Origin: Bdellovibrionales bacterium
Lineage (GTDB): Bacteria > Bdellovibrionota > Bdellovibrionia > Bdellovibrionales > UBA1609
Direction of reading: 5' to 3'
Length of the DNA stretch: 10,409 nt
NCBI GenBank assembly: GCA_020434645.1
Contig: JAGRAK010000041.1
Coordinates: forward strand, 1-10,409
Positions 1 through 6,354 of the stretch are shown here, piece after piece (within the stretch, counting starts at the first letter, position 1; every line of letters starts with the position of its first letter). Both the position numbers and the translations under genes were made by a program. The notes beneath the pieces were generated by a model that searched no databases, was not told where the DNA came from, and was given only the letters and a program-made list of their open reading frames with translations.

Positions 1-56
1 CTCAGGCTCTAAAATAATTCTTTCCTCTAATCATTCACTTCTGAAAGGTTATTACT

Positions 57-1001
57 ATGAAGCATAAAAGAAAAAAAATATCAGTTATTGGCGCTGGCTT
101 TGTTGGCTCCACTTGCGCTCACTGGGCAGCAGCTAAAGAACTTGGCGATGTTGTACTATTAGATGTCAACGAAGGTGCCGCTAAGGGCAAGGCTCTTGAC
201 CTTTTTGAAGCCTCTCCTGTTGAAAATTTTGACTCTCGAATCATTGGAACGAGTGACTACAAAGACACTGCCGGTTCAGATATCGTGATTATTACTGCCG
301 GGATCCCGCGCAAACCGGGCATGAGCCGTGATGATTTGCTCGCAACAAACGCAAAAATTATGAAAGCCGTGTGTTTGGGCATTAAAGAAAATGCACCCAA
401 CTCTATTGTAATTGTCGTGAGCAATCCACTTGATGCCATGGCTTTTGTGGCTAAACAAGTTTTGGGTTTTCCGCGAGAGCGCGTAATCGGTATGGCTGGT
501 GTATTAGATACGGCGCGATTTAGCTCATTTATTGCTGAAGCTTGTGATGTAAGTGTTCGTGACGTGAGCGCCTTTGTTCTTGGCGGACATGGCGATACAA
601 TGGTTCCGATGCCTAGACACTGCTCTGTTGGCGGAGTTCCCCTAACTGAATTATTAGATAGCGCGACCATTGATAAAATCGTGGATCGCGCTCGAACAGG
701 CGGCGCAGAAATTGTCGGTTTGCTTAAAACAGGATCCGCATATTACGCACCAGCCGCAAGTGCTGTTCAGATGGCAGAGGCTATTTTGCGCGATCAAAAG
801 CGCATCTTACCTTGCGCGGCCTTTCTTCAAGGAGAATACGGCGTAAAAGATCTATTTGTCGGAGTTCTCTGCAAACTCGGCGGAAACGGAATGGAAAAAG
901 TCATTGAAGTGAAATTAAACGAAACTGAGAAGGCTGGCTTAGATAATTCGATTAAAGCCGTGCAAGAACTAGTGGCCGCAATGGAAAAATTAGAATTTTA
1001 A
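57..1001 (+). CDS. mdh: Malate dehydrogenase, NAD-dependent (LDH-like MDH type)
   Basis: Cytoplasmic TCA-cycle enzyme that oxidises malate to oxaloacetate with NAD+. The 314-residue length is normal for the LDH-like bacterial malate dehydrogenases. The N-terminal Rossmann fold shows GAGFVG at residues 12-17, and Asp36 at the end of the second strand (VLLD) is the residue that favours NAD over NADP. The mobile loop GIPRKPGMSRDDLL has Arg85 and Arg91; an Arg here, where lactate dehydrogenases have Gln, points to malate/oxaloacetate. The catalytic pair is Asp151 (VLDTARF, with substrate Arg154) and His178 (GGHGDTMVP). The ATG follows a GAAAGG ribosome-binding site at 43-48 with good spacing. It is first in a run with sucC (13-base gap) and sucD, so the three are probably co-transcribed. 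The promoter is either in the 56 bases before it, where I see none, or outside the window. The assignment is secure. Confidence 0.97.
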   Translation: MKHKRKKISVIGAGFVGSTCAHWAAAKELGDVVLLDVNEGAAKGKALDLFEASPVENFDSRIIGTSDYKDTAGSDIVIITAGIPRKPGMSRDDLLATNAKIMKAVCLGIKENAPNSIVIVVSNPLDAMAFVAKQVLGFPRERVIGMAGVLDTARFSSFIAEACDVSVRDVSAFVLGGHGDTMVPMPRHCSVGGVPLTELLDSATIDKIVDRARTGGAEIVGLLKTGSAYYAPAASAVQMAEAILRDQKRILPCAAFLQGEYGVKDLFVGVLCKLGGNGMEKVIEVKLNETEKAGLDNSIKAVQELVAAMEKLEF

Positions 1002-1014
1002 AAGGAGTTATTAA

Positions 1015-2184
1015 GTGAATATTCATGAATATCAGGCAAAAGAAATTTTACGCAAGTTCGGCATGCCCACACTTAAGGGTGCAGTTGCGAGCACTGTCGA
1101 TGAAGCTGTCGAAGCGGCCAAAAAATTAGCCGGCAAAGTGTGGGTGGTAAAGGCTCAAATTCACGCCGGCGGACGAGGCAAGGGCGGTGGCGTAAAGCTA
1201 GCCAAATCATTGGATGAGGTTCGCTCTCACTCTCAAAATATTTTGGGTATGACACTTGTTACTCACCAAACCGGACCTGAAGGTAAAAAAGTACTAAAAA
1301 TCTTCATAGAAGAAGGCTGCAATATTGAAAAAGAATATTATGTCGCCGCACTTGTAGATCGAGAATTCGGTCGCGTGACTTTAATGGCCAGCTCTGAAGG
1401 CGGAATGGACATTGAAGAGGTCGCTGATAAAACCCCAGAAAAAATTCACCGTGTGGTAATTGATCCAGCGGTAGGCATACAGCCGTTTCAAGCACGACAA
1501 CTTGCCTTTAAAATTGGGATGACGGGGCCTGTGGTTAATAAAGCTGTAAAAGCCATGACCTCTTTATATACTGCATTTGTGAAATCAGATTGCAGCATGG
1601 CCGAGATCAACCCACTCGTAGTGACTAAAGAGGGCGATGTTTTGGCATTAGATGCAAAAATGAATTTTGATTCTAATGCTCTTTTTCGTCATCCAGACGT
1701 AATGGAGTATCGTGATTTGTCAGAAGAGAATGCTGTAGAAATTGAAGCCAAAGAACATGAACTCGCCTACATTAAGCTCGACGGAACGATTGGCTGCATG
1801 GTGAACGGTGCCGGCCTTGCAATGGCCACAATGGATATTATTAAGCTTCATGGAGCCTTCCCCGCAAACTTTTTAGATGTTGGTGGCGGCGCCACCAAAG
1901 ATCGGGTAACCGCTGCCTTTAAAATTATTTTAAAAGACCCGAATGTAAAAGGAATTTTAGTTAATATTTTTGGCGGTATTATGAAGTGCGATGTTATTGC
2001 TGAAGGCGTAATTGCAGCCACAAAAGAACTCGGGCTTAAACATCCACTAGTTGTGAGACTTGAAGGTACAAATGTTGAGCTCGGCAAAAAATTACTTAAA
2101 GAAAGCGGATTAAATATTACTCCAGCTGATGATTTAGAAGATGCTGCTAAAAAAATAGTAGCAGCTGTGAAAGGTGCAAAATAA
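1015..2184 (+). CDS. sucC: Succinyl-CoA synthetase (ADP/GDP-forming) beta subunit
   Basis: Beta subunit of the cytoplasmic succinate-CoA ligase, which converts succinyl-CoA + NDP + Pi to succinate + CoA + NTP. It binds the nucleotide and works in a complex with SucD. It has 389 residues against 388 in E. coli, and key positions keep E. coli numbering. The ATP-grasp domain (about 1-230) begins NIHEYQAKEIL, carries HAGGRGKGGG at 50-59, and has the metal-binding residues Glu197 and Asn199 (AEINPLVV) and Asp213. The C-terminal CoA-ligase domain contains NGAGLAMATMD, FLDVGGGA and NIFGGI. The start is GTG, supported by AAAGGAG at 1001-1007 and by alignment to the family N-terminus. The stop codon shares a base with the sucD start (TAATG), typical of translational coupling. 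ATP or GTP preference cannot be read from the sequence. Confidence 0.98.
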   Translation: MNIHEYQAKEILRKFGMPTLKGAVASTVDEAVEAAKKLAGKVWVVKAQIHAGGRGKGGGVKLAKSLDEVRSHSQNILGMTLVTHQTGPEGKKVLKIFIEEGCNIEKEYYVAALVDREFGRVTLMASSEGGMDIEEVADKTPEKIHRVVIDPAVGIQPFQARQLAFKIGMTGPVVNKAVKAMTSLYTAFVKSDCSMAEINPLVVTKEGDVLALDAKMNFDSNALFRHPDVMEYRDLSEENAVEIEAKEHELAYIKLDGTIGCMVNGAGLAMATMDIIKLHGAFPANFLDVGGGATKDRVTAAFKIILKDPNVKGILVNIFGGIMKCDVIAEGVIAATKELGLKHPLVVRLEGTNVELGKKLLKESGLNITPADDLEDAAKKIVAAVKGAK

Positions 2185-3053
2185 TGGCGATTATCGTAAA
2201 TAAAAACACAAAAGTTCTATGCCAAGGTTTTACTGGCGCAACTGGTACATTTCATACTGAACAAGCCATAAAATACGGAACAAAAATGGTCGGCGGCGTG
2301 ACCCCTGGTAAAGGCGGAACGAAACATTTAAATTTACCTGTGTATAACACTGTTGAAGAATGTGTAAACGCAACCGGTGCAAATGCATCGGTGATTTATG
2401 TTCCACCTCCATTTGCTGCCGACGCCATTATGGAAGCTGTTGATGCTGGAGTTGAGCTTGTAGTCTGTATCACTGAAGGCATTCCGGTTATTGACATGAT
2501 CAGTGTGAAACGCTTTATGCAAGGTAAAAACTGTCGTCTGATTGGACCGAATTGTCCGGGCGTAATTACTCCCGGCGAATGCAAAATCGGAATCATGCCC
2601 GGCCACATTCACAAACCGGGGCGCATAGGTGTGGTTTCTCGCTCGGGCACATTAACTTATGAGGCGGTTTGGCAATTAACAAATCTTGGTTTAGGTCAAT
2701 CGAGCTGCGTCGGAATCGGCGGAGACCCTGTTAACGGCACAAACTTTATTGATGTATTAGAATTGTTTAATGCTGATAAAGACACTGATGCGGTCATCAT
2801 GATCGGTGAAATTGGCGGAACTGCTGAAGAAGAAGCGGCGGAATATATTAAGCGCGAGTTCAAAAAACCCGTAGCTTCATTTATTGCAGGAACTACTGCT
2901 CCTCCGGGTAAACGCATGGGTCATGCCGGTGCGATTATCTCTGGCGGCAAAGGAACTGCCGAGGCGAAGTTTGAAGCATTAGCTGCAGCCGGTTGTAAGA
3001 TTGCGAAAAGCCCAGCTGATTTGGGCAGCACGCTGAAATTAGCACTAGGATAA
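2184..3053 (+). CDS. sucD: Succinyl-CoA synthetase alpha subunit
   Basis: Alpha subunit of succinate-CoA ligase. It binds CoA and carries the phosphohistidine that passes phosphate from succinyl phosphate to the nucleotide on SucC. The 289-residue length is standard. The N-terminal CoA-binding Rossmann domain has QGFTGATGTFH and GGVTPGKGG. The middle has IGPNCPGVITPGECKIGIMP, and the flavodoxin-like ligase domain has VSRSGTLTYE. The active-site His247 lies in RMGHAGAIISGGKGTAEAK, matching the E. coli phosphohistidine. The ATG overlaps the sucC stop by one base and is preceded by GAAAGG at 2169-2174 inside sucC. This is the last gene of the TCA block, and an intrinsic terminator follows about 30 bases after its stop. 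Confidence 0.98.
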   Translation: MAIIVNKNTKVLCQGFTGATGTFHTEQAIKYGTKMVGGVTPGKGGTKHLNLPVYNTVEECVNATGANASVIYVPPPFAADAIMEAVDAGVELVVCITEGIPVIDMISVKRFMQGKNCRLIGPNCPGVITPGECKIGIMPGHIHKPGRIGVVSRSGTLTYEAVWQLTNLGLGQSSCVGIGGDPVNGTNFIDVLELFNADKDTDAVIMIGEIGGTAEEEAAEYIKREFKKPVASFIAGTTAPPGKRMGHAGAIISGGKGTAEAKFEALAAAGCKIAKSPADLGSTLKLALG

Positions 3054-3084
3054 TTTTTAGCTCAATACAATATTGTTTAGCCCG

Positions 3085-3115
3085 AAGGGCGCTTATTTAT
3101 GGGCGCCTTTTTTTT
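3085..3115 (+). terminator. Intrinsic (rho-independent) terminator after sucD
   Basis: AAGGGCGC (3085-3092) pairs with GCGCCTTT (3103-3110), giving an 8-bp stem with one G-U pair and a 10-base loop. An unbroken run of eight T covers 3108-3115. It sits 31 bases past the sucD stop and should end the mdh-sucC-sucD transcript. An alternative smaller hairpin, GCCC-gaa-GGGC at 3080-3090, shares bases with it. On the minus strand the stem is not followed by a T run, so it does not look bidirectional. Confidence 0.9.
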
Positions 3116-3172
3116 GGCATTTATAAAAGTCGACAAAGGCCACTTGATGCAACACTTAACGCTCTCTATAAA

Positions 3173-3625
3173 TCACACGGCTTTATTCCGTTTTGATGAA
3201 TTCAGCTCTTCTTTAATCTCACCAAAAGCATTATTAAGTAGTTCGCGAGAAATCATTGGGCGTCGCGAATAGTCGATATCGCCACCCCAAAATATTGGAC
3301 GGCTATCGATGATTGTGTCCCTATAAATTTTATACCGATCAAACAGTCGAAAACCATGGCACATCAATTCGAAATGATCCTCTATGGCCTTAATCATGAT
3401 ATTCGCGCGTTCATACTTCGTGTCGTAATAGAAGTCTCCCAATTCATAAACATCAACAAAACTCTTGATCCAAACTATTTGAGTAAGGTCATTCTCTGAT
3501 CTTTCAAGCTTCATAAAGAAGTATGAGTCGCTTAGACCCTCAAAATTCGCCTGAATCACACGAGTAACTGCTGCCAAAAGCTGCTCTTCAGACATGGGTT
3601 TATTAATAAGTTCTTCAAAGGCCAT
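3173..3625 (-). CDS. Hypothetical protein, paralog A of a local two-gene family
   Basis: A 150-residue cytoplasmic-looking protein with no signal peptide or membrane segment; I do not recognise the family. The main support that it is real is a paralog at 4162-4605. The first 31 residues (MAFEELINKP...NFEGL) are identical between the two, and the rest aligns along the full length at roughly 45% identity. Shared blocks are YFFM, WIKSF, a D-x-Y-x-L-x-DF pattern, CHGFRL, RP(I) and a basic C-terminus (SKRNKAV here). The N-terminal part looks helical (MSEEQLLAAVTRVIQ); the middle alternates hydrophobic and polar residues like beta strands; the end looks helical and charged. The ATG has only a weak upstream AGAG for ribosome binding. 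The gene runs opposite to its operon neighbours and sits between the sucD terminator and ndk, in what looks like an accessory insert. Function unknown. Confidence 0.8.
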   Translation of the reverse strand: MAFEELINKPMSEEQLLAAVTRVIQANFEGLSDSYFFMKLERSENDLTQIVWIKSFVDVYELGDFYYDTKYERANIMIKAIEDHFELMCHGFRLFDRYKIYRDTIIDSRPIFWGGDIDYSRRPMISRELLNNAFGEIKEELNSSKRNKAV

Positions 3626-3638
3626 AGGGCTCTATCGG
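3533..3638 (-). repeat. 106-bp direct repeat, copy A (13 bases of 5' leader plus codons 1-31)
   Basis: Matches 4513-4618 at 105 of 106 positions, same orientation, exactly 980 bases apart. The single difference (3602 A versus 4582 G) is synonymous (Asn AAT/AAC on the coding strand). On the gene side, identity stops sharply at the end of codon 31. On the upstream side it stops at 3638, beyond which a weaker match continues at the same 980-base offset (3649-3675 versus 4629-4655, 22 of 27 bases). The block therefore combines the start region and N-terminal segment of paralog A. Confidence 0.95.
3624..3635 (-). promoter_or_regulatory. Imperfect 12-bp dyad overlapping the start codon of paralog A
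   Basis: On the coding strand ATAGAGCCCTAT ends within the ATG. It reads almost the same on both strands (ATAG / CTAT arms around four bases). It is preserved in copy B at 4604-4615. It could be an operator or a small hairpin at the ribosome-binding region. Because it lies inside a 106-bp block that is identical anyway, its conservation does not prove function. Confidence 0.3.
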
Positions 3639-3861
3639 TATTTCTTTAACAATGCTAGACGGACAAAGGGCTGGCTATGCAAGGCATACCGTATCTGCCC
3701 AAAGTTTGATGTCGGCATGGGGTGTTAGGGTCGTGGTATATAAGGATTACCATCTTTTCTTTTACCTGATTCGTCCAGCCTCAAAAAATTCCCGCGTCAG
3801 CGTTTCCCTCCTGGCATAAATTCTGCTCTGTACTCGCTTCGCGAAAGTGAGGAGCAAATAA
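3639..3861. other. Intergenic region between divergent genes (paralog A and the small plus-strand gene)
   Basis: 223 bases between the leader of the minus-strand gene and the start of the plus-strand gene, so promoters for both should lie here. The part at 3649-3675 is a diverged copy of 4629-4655 upstream of paralog B and ndk. A TATATA at 3738-3743 is the only -10-like element I noted, and no properly spaced -35 goes with it. Near the right end CTCGCTT (3833-3839) can pair with AAGTGAG (3845-3851), with one G-T pair, so a small hairpin would partly cover the downstream ribosome-binding site. I see no tRNA, insertion sequence or repeat array. Confidence 0.5.
3849..3854 (+). promoter_or_regulatory. 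Strong ribosome-binding site for the small gene at 3862
   Basis: GAGGAG, seven bases before the ATG at 3862, is among the best Shine-Dalgarno matches in the window and is the main reason for treating the 110-residue reading frame as a gene. Part of it lies in the right arm of the small hairpin at 3833-3851. Confidence 0.65.
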
Positions 3862-4194
3862 ATGCAGAGCCAGTATATAATAGCCGGGTTCACGGACATA
3901 AAATCCGAATTGCGAATTAAAACTCGGACAGAAATTGATATTACTGATTTGCACCTATGGTTCACACTTCAAGATAACGTTCTATACGTGCATAATTACT
4001 CAGACCACAAGATTTGTACCGCTTTGGCTCTTTATAAACTTACAGAAAATAGTTGGAGGGTCTATTTACGGCCGGGCTGCTATGGTGAACAACTTGTAGT
4101 ATTCTTAACAGCGATTACTCCCTTAAATAATCTAGCTGAAAATTTTAATCTACATTACGATCTATATGGATTTTCGCCGTTTAGACGCTTCTAA
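3862..4194 (+). CDS. Small hypothetical protein lying between the two paralogs
   Basis: A 110-residue protein that I do not recognise. It has no signal peptide, membrane helix or known motif. It begins MQSQYIIAGF, is rich in aromatic and hydrophobic residues alternating with polar ones (LHLWFTLQDNVLYVHNY, WRVYL, EQLVVFLTAI), which suggests a mainly beta fold, and ends YGFSPFRRF. Support for a real gene is the strong GAGGAG ribosome-binding site at the right distance, the protein-like composition, and the absence of a better gene in the same interval. Its 3' end converges on and overlaps the 3' end of paralog B by 33 bases. It is transcribed divergently from paralog A. Its position between two copies of a duplicated gene suggests it was captured with, or functions with, that family, but nothing in the sequence proves this. 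A chance reading frame remains possible. Confidence 0.55.
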   Translation: MQSQYIIAGFTDIKSELRIKTRTEIDITDLHLWFTLQDNVLYVHNYSDHKICTALALYKLTENSWRVYLRPGCYGEQLVVFLTAITPLNNLAENFNLHYDLYGFSPFRRF

Positions 4195-4605
4195 GTCCTC
4201 GGCTATTTCGGCAAAACCTTGTATCAATTCGCGCGGTAGCATCTCGAGGGCCTCGATATCCCAGGTAATACTTATTGGTCGCCCAGATGTTGCAGAATGT
4301 TCAAAAATCTTGATTTTATTGCCCAAACGAAACCCATGGCACAAAGCTGCGTAGTGACCATTTTCAAATTTAACTAGAAAACAAGCCCTGTCGTATTTTG
4401 AATCCAATAAAAAATCGCTCAAATCATACTGGTCTGTGAAACTTTTTATCCAGATTATCTCAGATTCTGTCTCTGAACTCCTATTCATTCTCATAAAAAA
4501 ATACTGCTCTTGTAGACCCTCAAAATTCGCCTGAATCACACGAGTAACTGCTGCCAAAAGCTGCTCTTCAGACATGGGTTTGTTAATAAGTTCTTCAAAG
4601 GCCAT
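4162..4605 (-). CDS. Hypothetical protein, paralog B of a local two-gene family
   Basis: A 147-residue protein and the second copy of the gene at 3173-3625. Residues 1-31 are identical to paralog A, with one synonymous base change. From residue 32 on, similarity drops at once to roughly 45% amino-acid identity, with YFFM, IIWIKSF, DSKYDRA, CHGFRL and a basic tail SKRRKSI shared. The body is conserved as protein but strongly diverged as DNA, which indicates selection on an old pair plus a recent event that made the 5' ends alike. No signal peptide or membrane segment. It is divergent from ndk, with 111 bases between the two starts, and its 3' end overlaps the small plus-strand gene by 33 bases. 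Family and function are not recognised. Confidence 0.8.
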   Translation of the reverse strand: MAFEELINKPMSEEQLLAAVTRVIQANFEGLQEQYFFMRMNRSSETESEIIWIKSFTDQYDLSDFLLDSKYDRACFLVKFENGHYAALCHGFRLGNKIKIFEHSATSGRPISITWDIEALEMLPRELIQGFAEIAEDLEASKRRKSI

Positions 4606-4618
4606 AGGGCTCTATCGG
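4513..4618 (-). repeat. 106-bp direct repeat, copy B (13 bases of 5' leader plus codons 1-31)
   Basis: Partner of 3533-3638 (105 of 106 bases identical, 980-base offset). It covers the leader and N-terminal segment of paralog B. A diverged extension at 4629-4655 overlaps the candidate ndk promoter, so the duplicated unit originally reached into the region upstream of ndk. Confidence 0.95.
4604..4615 (-). promoter_or_regulatory. Imperfect 12-bp dyad overlapping the start codon of paralog B
   Basis: Same ATAGAGCCCTAT element as at 3624-3635, again ending in the ATG. Possible operator or start-site hairpin. The evidence is only the symmetry and the presence in both copies. Confidence 0.3.
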
Positions 4619-4635
4619 CCGACTAGGGACAATGT

Positions 4636-4662
4636 TTGACAGACGAAAGGCTGGCCTATACA
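4636..4662 (+). promoter_or_regulatory. Candidate sigma-70-type promoter for ndk
   Basis: A perfect -35 TTGACA (4636-4641) is followed after a rather short 15-base spacer by TATACA (4657-4662), which matches four of six bases of TATAAT. It lies about 55 bases before the ndk start. The preceding block ends with a terminator and the genes in between run the other way, so ndk needs its own promoter. In the homologous sequence upstream of paralog A the -35 is changed to TAGACG, so the element is specific to the ndk side. Confidence 0.45.
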
Positions 4663-4716
4663 TGTCTTAACGTACAAAAACTCGAAAATTGCCCTAACAA
4701 AAACAGGAGAATATAC

Positions 4717-5142
4717 ATGTCTACGGAAACTACTTTTTCAATTATTAAACCCAATGCGATCAAGAAAAATGCAATTGGCGGAATTATTAGCAAGTTTGAA
4801 GAAAATGGCCTTAAAATATCGGCTGCAAAACTTGTGCACCTTAAAAAAGCGCAGTGCGAAGAATTTTATGCTGAACACAAAGAGCGCCCGTTTTTTGGCG
4901 AACTTGTCAGCTTCATGACCTCAGGCCCGGTTATGCTAATGGCACTCACTGGTGAAAATGCAGTACTTAGAAATCGTGAAATTATGGGCGCAACAGACCC
5001 TAGCAAAGCTGCTCCGGGAACACTTCGCGCTCTATATGGTGACAACATGGGTGAAAATGCAGTTCATGGTAGCGATAGCGCAGCCAGTGCCGCTCGCGAA
5101 CTCGCATTGTTTTTTAAGCCTGAGGAGTTTGTAAATAAATAA
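4717..5142 (+). CDS. ndk: Nucleoside diphosphate kinase
   Basis: Cytoplasmic enzyme that transfers the gamma phosphate of ATP to other (d)NDPs through a phosphohistidine. The 141-residue length fits the bacterial family (about 140-143). It begins STETTFSIIKPNAIKKNAIGG. It has ERPFFGELVSFMTSGPV, the nucleotide-contacting TDPSKAAPGTLR, and NAVHGSDS with catalytic His117, the same number as in E. coli. The start at 4717 is chosen because AGGAG at 4705-4709 precedes it at good spacing. An in-frame TTG 27 codons upstream (4636) has no ribosome-binding site and would sit on the -35 element. It is probably the first gene of a transcript continuing into the methyltransferase 8 bases downstream. The link with mdh-sucCD is metabolic: Ndk balances the NTP made by succinyl-CoA synthetase. 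Confidence 0.97.
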   Translation: MSTETTFSIIKPNAIKKNAIGGIISKFEENGLKISAAKLVHLKKAQCEEFYAEHKERPFFGELVSFMTSGPVMLMALTGENAVLRNREIMGATDPSKAAPGTLRALYGDNMGENAVHGSDSAASAARELALFFKPEEFVNK

Positions 5143-5150
5143 GTTGATTC

Positions 5151-6332
5151 GTGAATCAAACCACCACTGACCTTAAAGTCGGAGACAAAATAACTCTAAC
5201 CATCGACCGCCTTTCATATGATGGCGGTCGAGGTGTCGGGCGCTTCAATAATTTTGTATTCTTTGTGCCACAAACGGCTCCAAACGAAAAAATTAAAGCC
5301 ACTATTACAAAAAAAAAAAAAAATTATGGCGAGGCAAGACTTTTAGAAATTCTTGAAGCCTCTCCCTCGCGCCGAGAGGCACTCTGCCCTGTTGTCACTG
5401 AATGTGGCGGCTGCGCTTGGCAGCACATCTCATATTCAGAACAACTCAACCAAAAGCGCGACTTTATTAAGCACCATTTAAAAGCAGTGCTCCATGATCG
5501 CGTTACACTGCCACCCATATCCCCCTCTGTGGTTGAATATCGCTATCGCAACCGAGTTCAAGTTCATGCGCGAAAAAATTTTGCAAATGAAATAGAGTTT
5601 GGGTTTTTTAAAGCCGGCTCCAATTCTCTCGTACCCATTAGTGATTGCTATATTTCAGAACCTGAGCTTTTTTCGGGTTTAAAGGCTGCCCTTCAGCATG
5701 AAAACCTAACGCAAAAAAATGGGTTTCATAAATATGAATTGGCCATGAAAGGCTCCGAGCGAGTCATTCGAGATCTTTCAAAAGACGAAAGTGAATTTAC
5801 CCAAATCAATTCAGCACAGAATCAAAGCATGATTCAATATGTGTTAAATGAAGTTAATCGCTTAAAACCTGAGCACATCAGTAAAATCTATGACCTCTAT
5901 TGTGGCTCAGGTAATATTACAGAGCCTATGGCCAAGACCTTTGCTCCGACGCCTGTAGTTGGCGTTGAAATGACCCAAAAGGCCATCGACCGCGCTAAAC
6001 TTCATGCTTCACCAAACGCAGAGTATATCGCTGGAGATGTGGCAACTTTCCTAAGTCGCCAAAAACTCCAAGCCCATACGGTTGTAACCCTTGACCCGGC
6101 GCGCGCAGGGCTAGGATCGACCACGATCTCTCAGCTCCTAAGGCTAAAGCCCGACCTTATTGTTTACATCTCTTGCTCCTTGCCATCTTTAGCTAGAGAT
6201 TTACAATCCATATGCAAAAATGATTACGCTATCGACTCCGTTTGCGGTTTTGATATGTTCCCCCAAACAGAATATGTAGAAACCGTGGTGACCTTGTTGC
6301 CACGCGACATGAAGGCCTTTTGCTCACTATAA
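5151..6332 (+). CDS. RlmD/TrmA-family RNA (uracil-C5)-methyltransferase with Fe-S cluster ligands
   Basis: SAM-dependent enzyme that makes 5-methyluridine in RNA, most likely in 23S rRNA. An N-terminal TRAM domain (about residues 8-62) precedes a [4Fe-4S] set of Cys79, Cys85 and Cys88 (CPVVTECGGC), with Cys166 as fourth ligand; this set is the RlmD/RumA type and is absent from E. coli TrmA. The methyltransferase domain has motif I YDLYCGSGN (Asp248), DPARAG at 315-320, the nucleophile Cys342 in YISCSLPSLARDL, and general base Glu377 in MFPQTEYVE. It has 393 residues against 433 for E. coli RlmD. The GTG start gives a good family N-terminus but lacks a close Shine-Dalgarno, so translation may be coupled to ndk. 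Whether the target is U1939, U747 or another uridine cannot be told. A 15-base A run lies in codons 53-58. Confidence 0.9.
   Translation: MNQTTTDLKVGDKITLTIDRLSYDGGRGVGRFNNFVFFVPQTAPNEKIKATITKKKKNYGEARLLEILEASPSRREALCPVVTECGGCAWQHISYSEQLNQKRDFIKHHLKAVLHDRVTLPPISPSVVEYRYRNRVQVHARKNFANEIEFGFFKAGSNSLVPISDCYISEPELFSGLKAALQHENLTQKNGFHKYELAMKGSERVIRDLSKDESEFTQINSAQNQSMIQYVLNEVNRLKPEHISKIYDLYCGSGNITEPMAKTFAPTPVVGVEMTQKAIDRAKLHASPNAEYIAGDVATFLSRQKLQAHTVVTLDPARAGLGSTTISQLLRLKPDLIVYISCSLPSLARDLQSICKNDYAIDSVCGFDMFPQTEYVETVVTLLPRDMKAFCSL
5309..5323 (+). repeat. Homopolymer A15 tract inside the methyltransferase gene
   Basis: Fifteen consecutive A encode a Thr(end)-Lys4-Asn(start) stretch near the end of the TRAM domain. 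The reading frame is intact across it. A one-base change would truncate the protein before its catalytic domain. It is the longest single-base run in the window. Confidence 0.98.
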
Positions 6333-6354
6333 GATTGTTTGTTACTTTTTCACA

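Noticed and set aside
257..670. 137-codon minus-strand frame inside mdh
   Set aside because: It lies wholly within a well-supported gene on the opposite strand, has no start signal or recognisable motif, and reflects codon composition of mdh.
3116..3172. Terminator for paralog A on the minus strand from the sucD terminator stem
   Set aside because: Read on the minus strand, the stem is followed by mixed sequence, not a T run, so it is not a convincing bidirectional terminator.
3762..3965. 67-codon minus-strand frame overlapping the start of the small plus-strand gene
   Set aside because: The plus-strand frame has a much better ribosome-binding site and longer extent. The minus-strand frame has no visible start signal and would cover the expected promoter region.
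3533..4618. CRISPR array or insertion-sequence ends as an explanation of the 106-bp repeats
   Set aside because: There are only two copies 980 bases apart, they lie in coding sequence in frame, and there is no transposase, terminal inverted repeat or target duplication nearby.
4636..4716. N-terminal extension of ndk starting at a TTG at 4636
   Set aside because: There is no ribosome-binding site for it, the 27 extra residues are not found in the family, the TTG is part of a TTGACA -35-like element, and the ATG at 4717 has AGGAG at correct spacing.
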